Below, in pieces: positions 1-7,636 of a stretch of 64,000 nt of DNA. The translations under genes were made by a program, and so were the position numbers. The stretch lies in NCBI GenBank assembly GCA_963782465.1, contig CAWAJR010000005.1:310001-374000 (forward strand), in the 5' to 3' direction. Below the pieces are notes generated by a model. The model did not search any database. It saw only the letters and a program-made list of their open reading frames with translations, and was not told the origin of the DNA. The stretch is from JAODBJ01 sp963782465 (GTDB lineage Bacteria; Actinomycetota; Acidimicrobiia; IMCC26256; PALSA-610). Positions within the stretch are counted from its first letter, which is position 1. Every line of letters begins with the position of its first letter.

Positions 1-1
1 G

Positions 2-523
2 CGCAACAACGAGCTGCTCGTCACCGCCGCCAGGGATGTCTTCGCGGCCGAAGGCGCCAACGCGTCCATGGAGGCCATCGCCCGGAAGGCCGGCGTCGGG
101 GTCGGCACGCTCTATCGCCACTTCCCCAAGCGCATCGACATCGTCGAGGCCGTGTACACCACCGATCTCGACGAGCTCGTCGCGACCGCCGAACGGGCCG
201 CCGAGCTCGAACCGTGGGCGGCGGTCGAAGAGTTCCTCATGGCCTTCCTCCGCTACGCGCGAACCAAGCGCACCTTCCTCTCCGAGTTGCAGGAGGCGTT
301 CGCGAAGCGCCCCGACCTGAAGTTGAAGTCTCGTGAGCGCATCGACCAGGCGGCCGAGCTCGTCGTCGGCCGAGCCCAACGAGCCGGTGTGATGCGCGAC
401 GACGTCAGCGGCGCCGACCTGATGCAGCTGATGGGCCCGATGTGCACGAGCGCCACCCTGTCCGAGGAACAGGGCAAACGACTGGTCGCCGTCCTGCTCG
501 ACGGACTGCGCGTCACCACCTAG
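2..523 (+). CDS. TetR-family transcriptional regulator, 5' end outside window
   Basis: The frame is open from base 2, so the start lies upstream of the window. The first ~45 visible residues form a TetR helix-turn-helix, with the recognition segment AGVGVGTLYRHFPKR followed by a short all-helical ligand-binding region of about 120 residues. TetR proteins are usually repressors that bind DNA as dimers and release it when a small molecule binds. The ligand cannot be told from sequence. The stop lies 22 bases before an alpha/beta hydrolase gene on the same strand, so the two may be co-transcribed and the hydrolase or its substrate may be the regulated partner; that is inference. An internal ATG at 68 would cut into the helix-turn-helix and is not the start. 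Confidence 0.85.
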   Translation, partial: RNNELLVTAARDVFAAEGANASMEAIARKAGVGVGTLYRHFPKRIDIVEAVYTTDLDELVATAERAAELEPWAAVEEFLMAFLRYARTKRTFLSELQEAFAKRPDLKLKSRERIDQAAELVVGRAQRAGVMRDDVSGADLMQLMGPMCTSATLSEEQGKRLVAVLLDGLRVTT

Positions 524-545
524 GCGAGCGCGGCAAGGCGAGGTG

Positions 546-1505
546 ATGCGCGCCCCGCGACGAGTGTTCGGGATCGTCAGCGTGATCGCAGGCATCGCGA
601 TCGCCGGGCGCTACCGGCGCGACTCGATCGCGGCTCGGCGGCGCGTCGACTCGATCGACAAGCAGACGGTCGAAACCGCGTTCGGCACGATGGAGTTCGC
701 GCAGGCCGGCGGCGGCGAGCCGGTCCTGGTGGTCCACGGCATCTTCGGTGGCCGCGACGCCGGCCTGCTTTCGTTCGGCGGGGTGCTGCCAGGGCGTCGA
801 GTCATCGCTCCCTCGCGGTTCGGCTACCTCGGGTCGGCGATGCCGCCGAACCCGTCACCCGAGGCCCAAGCGGACGCGTTCGCTGAGCTCCTCGACCATC
901 TCGGTCTCGACGACATCGACGTGATCGGCTACTCCGCGGGAGCGACCTCGGCACTGCAGCTCGCGCTCCGCCATCCCAGCCGAGTACGCCACCTCGTCAT
1001 CATGTGCGGCAACCTCCCGGGCCGCGTCGCCGCCACCACGCCGCCGCCCGTCGCCAAGGTGGCGTTCCGGAGCGACGTGCTCATGTGGCTGGCCGGCGTC
1101 GTCGCCAGACGCCCGCTTCGGAACTTCATCGGCGGCGTACCAGCAGGGTTCGCGTTCACCGACGACGAGCTGCGCCGGGTCGACGCCGTCGTCGACAGCA
1201 TCTTCCCGGTCGGTGATCGCAGCCAGGGGGCCTTGTTCGACGCGTTCGTGTCGAACAAGGCCGTCAACGACTACCCGCTCGAAGCAGTGTCGGTCCCGGC
1301 GCTCATCGTCCACTCACGCGACGACACGCTGGCCTCCTACGACGCGGCCGACGCCGCGGCCCGACGCATCCCCGGTTGCCGGCTGATCACCCATCTCCGC
1401 GGCGGTCACCTCATGCTCGGTCAAGACGAGGCCAACCGAGCCGCGCTCGCAGCATTCCTCGGCGCCGCGGCCGACATCGCTCCGCCGGGTCGAGCCCGGC
1501 CATGA
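546..1505 (+). CDS. alpha/beta-fold hydrolase
   Basis: A 319-residue alpha/beta hydrolase. Visible signs are an oxyanion-type VVHGIFGG near residue 60, the nucleophile elbow GYSAGA near residue 125 (Ser in G-x-S-x-G) and a C-terminal catalytic His in RGGHLMLG. A hydrophobic segment (VFGIVSVIAGIAIAG) near the N-terminus suggests membrane anchoring or a signal-like region. Substrate is unknown; this family includes esterases, epoxide hydrolases and haloperoxidase-like enzymes. The ATG at 546 was chosen over GTG at 543 because of the purine-rich AAGGCGAGG just upstream; either is possible. It follows the TetR gene closely and may be its target. Confidence 0.85.
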   Translation: MRAPRRVFGIVSVIAGIAIAGRYRRDSIAARRRVDSIDKQTVETAFGTMEFAQAGGGEPVLVVHGIFGGRDAGLLSFGGVLPGRRVIAPSRFGYLGSAMPPNPSPEAQADAFAELLDHLGLDDIDVIGYSAGATSALQLALRHPSRVRHLVIMCGNLPGRVAATTPPPVAKVAFRSDVLMWLAGVVARRPLRNFIGGVPAGFAFTDDELRRVDAVVDSIFPVGDRSQGALFDAFVSNKAVNDYPLEAVSVPALIVHSRDDTLASYDAADAAARRIPGCRLITHLRGGHLMLGQDEANRAALAAFLGAAADIAPPGRARP

Positions 1506-1543
1506 TCGCCCGGCACGGAGCGAAACGTTCTCGGAGAATCCCC

Positions 1544-1574
1544 TTGCACCTGACGCGACGTGACCTCTTACGGT
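1544..1574 (+). promoter_or_regulatory. candidate MerR-type promoter with 19-bp spacer
   Basis: A -35-like TTGCAC (1544-1549) and a -10-like TACGGT (1569-1574) are separated by exactly 19 bases. MerR-family regulators act on promoters with over-long 19-20 bp spacers, which they untwist. It lies directly before the MerR reading frame and suggests autoregulation. The predicted transcript start (about 1581) coincides with an in-frame GTG at 1582, so the message may be leaderless. Confidence 0.5.
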
Positions 1575-1575
1575 T

Positions 1576-1959
1576 GTGAACGTGGCGCGGGAGTGGACGG
1601 TCGGTGAGCTGGCGCATCAAGCCGGCGTGTCGGTGAGAACACTCCACCATTACGACCGGATCGGGATCCTGAGCCCGACGCGCAGTGCCGCCGGCCATCG
1701 CCGCTACACCGAGCCCGACGTCGCCCGCCTCACCCAAGTCGTCGCGCTTCGCAGCGTCGGGCTCTCCCTCGGCGAGATCCGGCACTGTCTCGACAGCGGC
1801 GAAGCCCTGGCCGCCACGCTCACCCGGCAGCTGCGCGACCTCGACCTGCGTGTCGCGCAGACGACCGCGCTCCGGAATCGTCTCGCCGCCGTCGTGGCCC
1901 AGCTCCAGCGCGGCCGCGACCTCGACAGCTACGCCCTGATGGCATTGATCGGAGACACG
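1576..1959 (+). CDS. MerR-family regulator, in frame with downstream purC
   Basis: About 128 residues carrying a MerR winged helix-turn-helix: WTVGELAHQAGVSVRTLHHY, then the wing with RSAAGHRRYTEPDVARL, followed by a helical dimerisation segment ending in ALMALIGDTMTM. That length and ending resemble complete small MerR proteins just before their usual effector domain. No stop codon separates it from the purC homology, so the two read as one polypeptide. The start may be GTG 1576 or the likely leaderless GTG 1582. Either this is a true regulator-enzyme fusion or an indel removed the regulator's stop. A GGAG at 1951 could let purC start independently at ATG 1960 or 1966. Confidence 0.75.
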
Positions 1960-2767
1960 ATGACGATGGCAGAAGGCAAGACCAAGATCGTCGAAGAAGC
2001 GGGCAATGGCGAAGTGCTCGTACGCAGCAAGGACGACATCACCGCGGGCGACGGAGCCAAACACGACGTGCTCGATGGCAAGGCGGCCGCATCCACGCGT
2101 ACGACCTGCAACATCTTCCAGCTCCTCGAGCGCAACGGCGTGCGCACCCACTTCGTGGATCGGGTCGACGACGTCACCTTCCGGGCGCGCAACGTCGAGA
2201 TGATCCCGCTGGAGCTGGTCGCGCGCCGGTATTCCTCCGGCAGCTTTCGAGACCGCTTCCCCGACCTGCCCGACGGTGCCGTCTTCGAAGAGCTCGTGTT
2301 CGAAATCTTCGAGAAGGACGATGCCAATCACGACCCACTGCTCGACTTCGACTTCGAAGCAGGCGTTCTACGGCGGCACGTGCCCAACAAGAAGGCGGCC
2401 GAAGCGATCGGCCCGGACGCCAAGGCCGGCGACCTCATCACGGAAGAACCGCTCGCAGAGAGCCGTTACGCCGACGTCTCGCCGGAGCTCGTCGCAAGCC
2501 TTCGGAACCGCACCCTCTCGGCGTTCGAGGTCATCGAGGAGGCGTGGAAGCAGCACGGCGGCGTCTACATCGACTTCAAGATCGAATGCGGAGTTCGATC
2601 GCGAGACCGGCGACCTCCTGCTGGCTGACGTCATCGACAGCGACTCCGGTCGCTTGCGCTTCGGCGACGTCGACATGTCGAAGCAGTCGTATCGCGACGG
2701 TACGGCTCTGCCGGAGATCAAGAAGAAGTTCGACGAGGTTGCCGCGCTTACGGACCGATTCGTCTGA
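1960..2767 (+). CDS. purC: SAICAR synthetase (PurC), frameshifted near 2593
   Basis: Phosphoribosylaminoimidazole-succinocarboxamide synthase joins aspartate to CAIR with ATP in purine synthesis. Family signs are the N-terminal AEGKTKIV, the substrate-site region IPLELVARRYSSGSF, DPLLDFDF and KIECG. After base ~2592 the homology moves to the +1 frame and continues FDRETGDLLLADVIDSDSG to DRFV, ending at 2767. The simplest reading is one extra base near 2593. Without it the enzyme would be about 268 residues, within the family range. PurC is normally essential and single copy, which favours a sequence error over a dead gene. It is in frame with the MerR domain upstream. Confidence 0.75.
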
Positions 2768-2886
2768 GCGTCTTCCCGGCCGCGCGTCGATTCGGGCGGT
2801 CGCGTTCGTGGAAGTGGTGAGCGGCGCATCGGCGCCACCTGGCCCGAAGGAGAATCCCATGTCGCTCGCCGAAGGAGACGGTGACC

Positions 2887-3231
2887 ATGCCCCAGTACTT
2901 GCTGTCGGTGTGTTTCGACGAGCCCTACGACGTCGACATCGACGCACCTGAGACCCAGCGCCAGATGGCAAAGACCGCCGCGCTCACCGCCGAGATGCAA
3001 CACGCCGGCGCCTGGCTGTTCCACGCCGGCCTGCGGCCCGCGTCGTCGGCGACCGTGGTCCGAACCGCAGGCGGCGACGTGTCCATGACCGACGGGCCTT
3101 TCGCCGAGACGAAAGAGCAGATGGGCGGCTTCTGGGTGATCGAAGCCGCCGACCTCGACGCGGCGCTCGAGTGGGCCGCCAAAGCTGCGGCCGCCTGCGA
3201 GCGGCCCATCGAGGTTCGGCCCACCAACTGA
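2887..3231 (+). CDS. YCII/DGPF-domain protein partnered with ECF sigma
   Basis: A 114-residue protein starting MPQYLLSVCFDE, with the DGPFAETKE motif near residue 65 that defines the DGPF (YCII-like) family. These are small alpha/beta proteins of unclear chemistry. Its TGA overlaps the ATG of the downstream sigma factor (ATGA at 3231), which indicates translational coupling. Genes for DGPF proteins are characteristic neighbours of ECF42-group sigma factors, and the pairing here is the classic one. ATG 2887 follows GAAGGAGA with good spacing and is preferred over GTG 2881. Confidence 0.85.
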   Translation: MPQYLLSVCFDEPYDVDIDAPETQRQMAKTAALTAEMQHAGAWLFHAGLRPASSATVVRTAGGDVSMTDGPFAETKEQMGGFWVIEAADLDAALEWAAKAAAACERPIEVRPTN

Positions 3232-4517
3232 TGGCCGAGCTCGCCGACATCTTCCGCCGCGAGGCCGGCCGCTGCACCGCGACCCTGATCCGCGTCCTCG
3301 GCGACATCGACCTCGCCGAGGACGCGGTGGCCGAGGCATTCGCCATCGCCGCTGCGCAGTGGCCGACGCACGGTGTGCCGCCGAACCCCGGCGGCTGGAT
3401 CACGACCACCGCCCGAAACCGCGCCATCGACCGTCTGCGACGCGAATCGACCCGCACCGACCGGCACCTCGCGGCGCTGCGACTCGAAACCAACGACATG
3501 GAACGCGACCACCACCCCGAACTCGACGACCTCGATGGCCTCGTCGATGTCGTCCCCGACGACCAGCTGCGGCTGATGTTCCTGTGCTGCCATCCCGCCC
3601 TCGCCGCCGACGCCCAAGTCGCACTCACACTGCGGCTCCTGGGCGGGCTCGAGACCCCGGAGATCGCCCGCGCCTTCCTCGTTCCCGAGGCCACCCTCGC
3701 CCAACGGATCGTCCGCGCCAAACGCAAACTGCGCGACAACCACGCCCCGTATCGCGTCCCGCGCGCCGCCGAGCTGGCCGACCGCCTTCACAGCGTGCTG
3801 GCGGCGATCTACCTGATCTTCACGGAAGGGCACACGGCAACCGCAGGCGGCACCCTCGCCCGCGTCGATCTGTCGCGAGAGGCCATCCGCCTCGCGCGCG
3901 TCCTCACCGAGCTCATGCCCGACGAGGCCGAGGCCGTTGGTCTCCTGGCCCTGATGCTGCTCACCGAGGCCCGGCAGCCCGCACGCATCGCCGAGGACGG
4001 AACGATGATCCGTCTCGTCGACCAGGACCGCACCCTCTGGGACCGCGCCCTCATCGAAGAAGGTCACCGCCTCGTCCGAGCCTGCCTACGGCGCAACCAC
4101 CCCGGCCCGTTCCAGATCCAAGCCGCGATCGCCGCCGTCCACGCCGACGCAGCGACCGCCACCTCCACCGCGTGGTCCCAAATCGTCGCCCTCTACGACC
4201 AGCTCTACGCGCTGCGCCCCAACGCAGTGATCGCGCTCAACCGGGCGGTCGCCATCGGCGAGCTCGGTGGAGCCACCGCGGGACTCGACGCCCTCGAATC
4301 GATCGACGCCACACCGCTCGAGGACTACCAGCCGTACCACGCTGCCCGTGCCGACCTCCTCACCCGCGCCGGTCGGCACGACGCAGCCGTCGCGGCCTAC
4401 ACCCGCGCCATCGAGCTGACCGCCAACCCCACCGAACGACGCTTCCTCGAACAGCAACGCGCGAACGCGCAAGAAGATCTTCCGCGCCGGTGTCGAAACG
4501 GCCGGGACCGTTCGTAG
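3231..4517 (+). CDS. ECF42-type RNA polymerase sigma factor with long C-terminal extension
   Basis: A 428-residue protein. Residues ~1-170 hold sigma region 2 (DIDLAEDAVAEAFAIAAAQW, GGWITTTARNRAIDRLRR) and region 4 (LRLLGGLETPEIARAFLVPE). The remaining ~250 residues form the helical extension (DUF6596/TPR-like) typical of ECF42 sigma factors, including FTEGHTAT and NRAVAIGELGG. No anti-sigma gene is adjacent; ECF42 members are thought to be controlled through their own C-terminal extension. It is coupled by a 1-base stop/start overlap to the DGPF protein gene, which may be part of its regulon or signal. The length is normal for the group. Confidence 0.88.
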   Translation: MAELADIFRREAGRCTATLIRVLGDIDLAEDAVAEAFAIAAAQWPTHGVPPNPGGWITTTARNRAIDRLRRESTRTDRHLAALRLETNDMERDHHPELDDLDGLVDVVPDDQLRLMFLCCHPALAADAQVALTLRLLGGLETPEIARAFLVPEATLAQRIVRAKRKLRDNHAPYRVPRAAELADRLHSVLAAIYLIFTEGHTATAGGTLARVDLSREAIRLARVLTELMPDEAEAVGLLALMLLTEARQPARIAEDGTMIRLVDQDRTLWDRALIEEGHRLVRACLRRNHPGPFQIQAAIAAVHADAATATSTAWSQIVALYDQLYALRPNAVIALNRAVAIGELGGATAGLDALESIDATPLEDYQPYHAARADLLTRAGRHDAAVAAYTRAIELTANPTERRFLEQQRANAQEDLPRRCRNGRDRS

Positions 4518-4580
4518 CTCATGTGGGACCGGCACGCGGGCCGAGCCGAGCGAAGAACGAACGAGATCGGGGACGACGGT

Positions 4581-5210
4581 ATGAAACTCATAACGCACAC
4601 GCAGGTCACCGTTGATGGCGTGACGCAAGGCAACGGCGGCGCGACGAAGGAGGAAGAAAGGAGCGGGTTCACACGCGGTGGCTGGGCCATGGGGGTGTTC
4701 GACGAAGAGACCATCGCGTTCATCACCCGGACGTACCAAAGTGCCGAGGCGTTCCTGTTCGGCCGAAAGACCTACGACATCTTCGCCGGCTCCTGGGGAG
4801 AGGTCGCAGACATGCGGGCCCAGCCCATTGGCGTGGCGCTGAACACGAAGCCCAAGTACGTCGTGTCGGGCACCCTCACAAACCCGGGATGGGCGGGCAC
4901 GACTGCGCTCTCCGGAGACGTCGAAGCCGCCATCCGGAACCTCAAAGCCACGCCGGGAGGGGAGCTCCAGGTACACGGCAGCAGCGCCCTGATCCGCTGG
5001 CTGCTCGAACGCGACCTCGTCGACGAGATGACACTGCTCGTCGTGCCCGTCGTCCTGGGCCAGGGCACACGGCTGTTCGCCGATCGTGGCCCGGACATCG
5101 CACTCGAGCTGATCGAATCGCGGGTCGACGCAAAGGGCGTGACGATCCAGGTCTACCGTCCCAACGGGCGCCCGCAGTACCGACCCGCGCTGCCCGAGCA
5201 CTTGAAGTAG
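4581..5210 (+). CDS. dihydrofolate reductase-family (RibD C-terminal-like) protein
   Basis: About 209 residues with the RibD C-terminal/DHFR-like fold: N-terminal strand MKLITHTQVTVDG, the segment FLFGRKTYDIFAGSW, VVSGTL, GGELQVHGSSALIRWLLERDLVDEM in the central part, and the closing VVPVVLGQGTRLFAD. Such stand-alone actinobacterial proteins probably bind NAD(P)H and reduce an unidentified pterin- or deazaflavin-like substrate. ATG 4581 is preferred because the family starts at this strand; the frame is open upstream to 4521. It lies 63 bases after the sigma gene on the same strand. Confidence 0.82.
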   Translation: MKLITHTQVTVDGVTQGNGGATKEEERSGFTRGGWAMGVFDEETIAFITRTYQSAEAFLFGRKTYDIFAGSWGEVADMRAQPIGVALNTKPKYVVSGTLTNPGWAGTTALSGDVEAAIRNLKATPGGELQVHGSSALIRWLLERDLVDEMTLLVVPVVLGQGTRLFADRGPDIALELIESRVDAKGVTIQVYRPNGRPQYRPALPEHLK

Positions 5211-5281
5211 GTCTGGCGCGATCGCGCCGTCGAGCCGGCGCTCCCTACGCTCGCCGTGGAGCCACCAACGGGAGGTGTCGT

Positions 5282-5584
5282 GTGATCGTCCAAGTCGTGC
5301 GCTACGGGTCCAAGCTGACCTACGACGAGGTGATGGAGCGGTTCGAGGACCGCGCCGACCGTTACCGGCAGGTACCAGGACTCCTGCAGAAGTACTACGT
5401 CCGCTACCCCGAGACCGACGAGTACGGCGGCGTCTACATCTGGGAGTCGCCGGAGGCGTTGCAGAGCTGGCGCGACACCAACCTTTCCGGGACGCTGGCG
5501 GAGACCTACCAGGTCACGCACGGTCCCGATGCGGAGATCGCCGACGTGATGCTCGTCCTCCGCGAGGACAAGAACCCTCTCTGA
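5282..5584 (+). CDS. small alpha/beta-barrel (YdhR/monooxygenase-like) protein
   Basis: A 100-residue protein reading from GTG 5282 (VIVQVVRYGSKLTYDEVMER), preceded by GGGAGG. The pattern of a beta strand, an EVMERFEDRADRYRQVPGLL helix, a KYYVRYPE strand and YIWESPEAL suggests the dimeric ferredoxin-like fold of YdhR and antibiotic-biosynthesis monooxygenases. No catalytic residues can be assigned, so the function is open. Confidence 0.7.
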   Translation: MIVQVVRYGSKLTYDEVMERFEDRADRYRQVPGLLQKYYVRYPETDEYGGVYIWESPEALQSWRDTNLSGTLAETYQVTHGPDAEIADVMLVLREDKNPL

Positions 5585-5711
5585 CCGCCGGCTGAACCAG
5601 CCGTGCGGTCATCGTGAGCCTGCTCGACAGCCGCGCCGATCACTTCGGGTAGGGGCGGGATCTCCAGCACACCGTCATGGTGGCCGATGAGCTGGAGCCC
5701 GTCCCGCGGGT

Positions 5712-7298
5712 TCAGAACGGCCATGCCGCGTTGCAGCCGTCCTCGAGGACCTTCATGACCGTGAAGGTGGCGTCGGTGAAGCCACCGATCGTGTACCGGC
5801 CCCGCTCGCCCGACGGCAGCGAGGACGGCCGGTAGCCGGCCAGGTTGAAGGTGTAGATGAGCGGCACGTGATCGAGCCGGACGTGGCCCGAGTCGTGCTG
5901 CTGGTCGTCGGTGAAGATCACCGCGCGCTGATGGCGCTTCGGGTCGAACCAACGAGCGATGGCGGTGTGACCGAAGGTGGCGTGACCGACCGAGCCGATC
6001 GAGCGAACCACCTTGTCCACGCCACCGAGCACCGACATGCCCTCGAGCTTGCGCACGAGCGCGTTGGTCTGGCCGTAGATCACGACGTCGACGTTCGACG
6101 CTCGCTTGGCGGTGGCCATGGCCATGACGGCGGCGACCTCGACGCGCGACATCGTCGACCGACCCGACACGGCAGCCTGCATCGAGGCCGACGTGTCGAT
6201 CACCACGAGGGTGCCGTCGAGCGCGGGGATGCGTCCGATGGTGAGCTCGAGCGTGCGGCCGAGTACACGCTTCCAGTTGTCCGACGGCGCGTTCTTGTAC
6301 GCCGCCCAAACCTGGTACGGGAACAGCCGGGCGCGCGAGACCTGCTCGGCATCGGTGATCTTGTTGATGACCGCGTCGACCGCGGCGTTGGCGATGCCGG
6401 CCTCGTCGAAGTTGCGCAGGTTCCGCACGAGCGCCATCACGCCCATCGACGGGATGACCGCCTCCCAGGCCTCGGCGTCCATGCCGCCCGGGAGCCAGCC
6501 CGACAGCCGCTCCCACGAGAAGCCGGCGTCGGCGAGCGTGCCCGGACCACGGGCGCGCAGTACGGCACGACGCTCCTCCATCGGAAGCGCGTCGAGCTCA
6601 GCCGCAGCGGCGAGCACCGGCAGCACGTCGGCGTCCGCCCGAGCGTCGTCGTGGTGTCGGCGGTCGAGCAGGAACTTGAACAGTGCCGACTGGCGCGCGT
6701 CACGCGGCGACGGGTGGGTCAGCTCGATGACGTCGGCCATGCGGATCTGACGCGACCGACCGTCGTAGCGCAGCGCGGCGCGCTCGGTGTAGAGACGACG
6801 GGCGGCGGCGGCGATGCCGCGCTTGATCGGCATCGGGACGTTGCGGCCGTGGCGGGTGAGCCAGAAGCCGAGCAGCTCGGCCGGCTCGTCGGCACGCTGC
6901 AGGGCGCGCGCGACCACCGAACGGCCGAACCGGCCACCCGCAGCCACGTACTCGGCGGCCATCACGACCGCGGCCGAGCGCATGAGCATCGTCTCGCGCA
7001 GGTAATGCGCCAGACCAACCTGGCCGGCCTCGACGTCCGCACCGGCGATGAACGTCGGGTTCGCCGCCGTCACCGTGTGCACGAGCTCGACGAAGCGCCC
7101 GTCACGCTTGTCGGCGCGCTCGTAGAACGTGTCCTCGCCAACCATGTTTGTCACCGCGAGCGTGAACAGCTCCGACTCCGGGTCGCGGGCGAACGCGGCG
7201 CCTCCCTCGAACGTGCGCGTGCGCTCGTTCGTCGTCGCGATCGGTGCGGTCAGGTTGGTCCGCAGCGGGCGCCGCTTGGTGCCCGAGAACTTCGGCAT
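5712..7298 (-). CDS. rsr: Ro60 homolog, TROVE domain plus vWA domain
   Basis: A 528-residue TROVE-domain protein. Residues ~20-340 match the HEAT-repeat RNA-binding ring of Ro60 (for example FTLAVTNMVGEDTFYE, ELVHTVTAANPTFIAG, LPGGMDAEAWEAVIPSMG). Residues ~345-528 form a von Willebrand A domain with the MIDAS start VVIDTSASM. Bacterial Ro60 (Rsr) binds tRNA-like Y RNAs and misfolded RNAs and works with nucleases in RNA decay after stress. ATG 7298 has an excellent GAGGAGGG ribosome site. It is the last gene of a minus-strand set that begins with a tRNA array and contains rtcB, the known partner of Ro60 genes in several bacteria. No frameshift is seen. Confidence 0.93.
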   Translation of the reverse strand: MPKFSGTKRRPLRTNLTAPIATTNERTRTFEGGAAFARDPESELFTLAVTNMVGEDTFYERADKRDGRFVELVHTVTAANPTFIAGADVEAGQVGLAHYLRETMLMRSAAVVMAAEYVAAGGRFGRSVVARALQRADEPAELLGFWLTRHGRNVPMPIKRGIAAAARRLYTERAALRYDGRSRQIRMADVIELTHPSPRDARQSALFKFLLDRRHHDDARADADVLPVLAAAAELDALPMEERRAVLRARGPGTLADAGFSWERLSGWLPGGMDAEAWEAVIPSMGVMALVRNLRNFDEAGIANAAVDAVINKITDAEQVSRARLFPYQVWAAYKNAPSDNWKRVLGRTLELTIGRIPALDGTLVVIDTSASMQAAVSGRSTMSRVEVAAVMAMATAKRASNVDVVIYGQTNALVRKLEGMSVLGGVDKVVRSIGSVGHATFGHTAIARWFDPKRHQRAVIFTDDQQHDSGHVRLDHVPLIYTFNLAGYRPSSLPSGERGRYTIGGFTDATFTVMKVLEDGCNAAWPF

Positions 7299-7372
7299 GA
7301 CGCCCTCCTCTCTCTCTTCTGTCTTGTTGGTTGTTGTGATGTCGATGGGCCCGGTCAGGGAACTCGTGGACG

Positions 7373-7437
7373 AGCGGATCGCCGATTCGAACGGCACGCC
7401 CGAAGGCGCTTCAACCAGATGAAGGACGCCCGTCCTT
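7373..7437 (-). ncRNA. tRNA-like 3' fragment with long variable arm, plus hairpin
   Basis: On the minus strand a perfect 5-bp T arm (TGCCG-TTCGAAT-CGGCG, 7380-7396) is followed by 7 bases that would be an acceptor strand (7373-7379). It is preceded by a GCGCC-TTCG-GGCGT stem like a class II variable arm and by CTTCA-TCTGGT-TGAAG like an anticodon stem with a 6-base loop. No matching 5' acceptor or D arm was found. A separate 6-bp hairpin AAGGAC-N4-GTCCTT (7422-7437) overlaps its upstream edge. It may be a decayed Leu/Ser-type tRNA or part of a Ro60-bound tRNA-like RNA. Confidence 0.35.
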
Positions 7438-7492
7438 CGCAGCTGACCGGAGTGGTGAGATCGGCCTGAGCACCCGAGCGACAGAGGACGCT

Positions 7493-7567
7493 GTCCAATG
7501 CTCTGCCCACTGAGCTACGTCCCCGAGGGACGGCGGGACTCGAACCCACGACCGTTGGATCCAAGAA
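7493..7567 (-). tRNA. circularly permuted tRNA: 3' half precedes 5' half
   Basis: Read on the minus strand, a 3' tRNA half comes first: anticodon-stem 3' strand TCCAA (7555-7559), 5-base variable loop, T arm GTGGG-TTCGAGT-CCCGC (7533-7549), acceptor CGTCCCT (7526-7532). After one base (7525) the 5' half follows: acceptor GGGGACG (7518-7524), TA, D arm GCTC-N8-GAGC (7500-7515), A26, anticodon-stem TTGGA (7494-7498). The halves complement each other: acceptor 7 bp (one G-T) and anticodon stem 5 of 5, with canonical arm lengths. Only the anticodon loop is interrupted; joining C at 7493 to TCTTGGA would give an 8-base loop with a possible CTT (Lys) anticodon. The single linker base would be position 73. 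Maturation would need end joining, and rtcB is next door. Structure is seen; function is inference. Confidence 0.6.
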
Positions 7568-7636
7568 GGAACCCCCGTCTACGCAACAGGCCGATCTCTC
7601 TACAGAGGCATGGCCGGCGCCGGCCCGACACGGTGG

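Noticed and set aside
5868..7469. 533-residue plus-strand reading frame opposite the Ro60 gene
   Set aside because: It is an antisense shadow of a well-conserved TROVE protein; composition is Arg/His-rich and matches no family.
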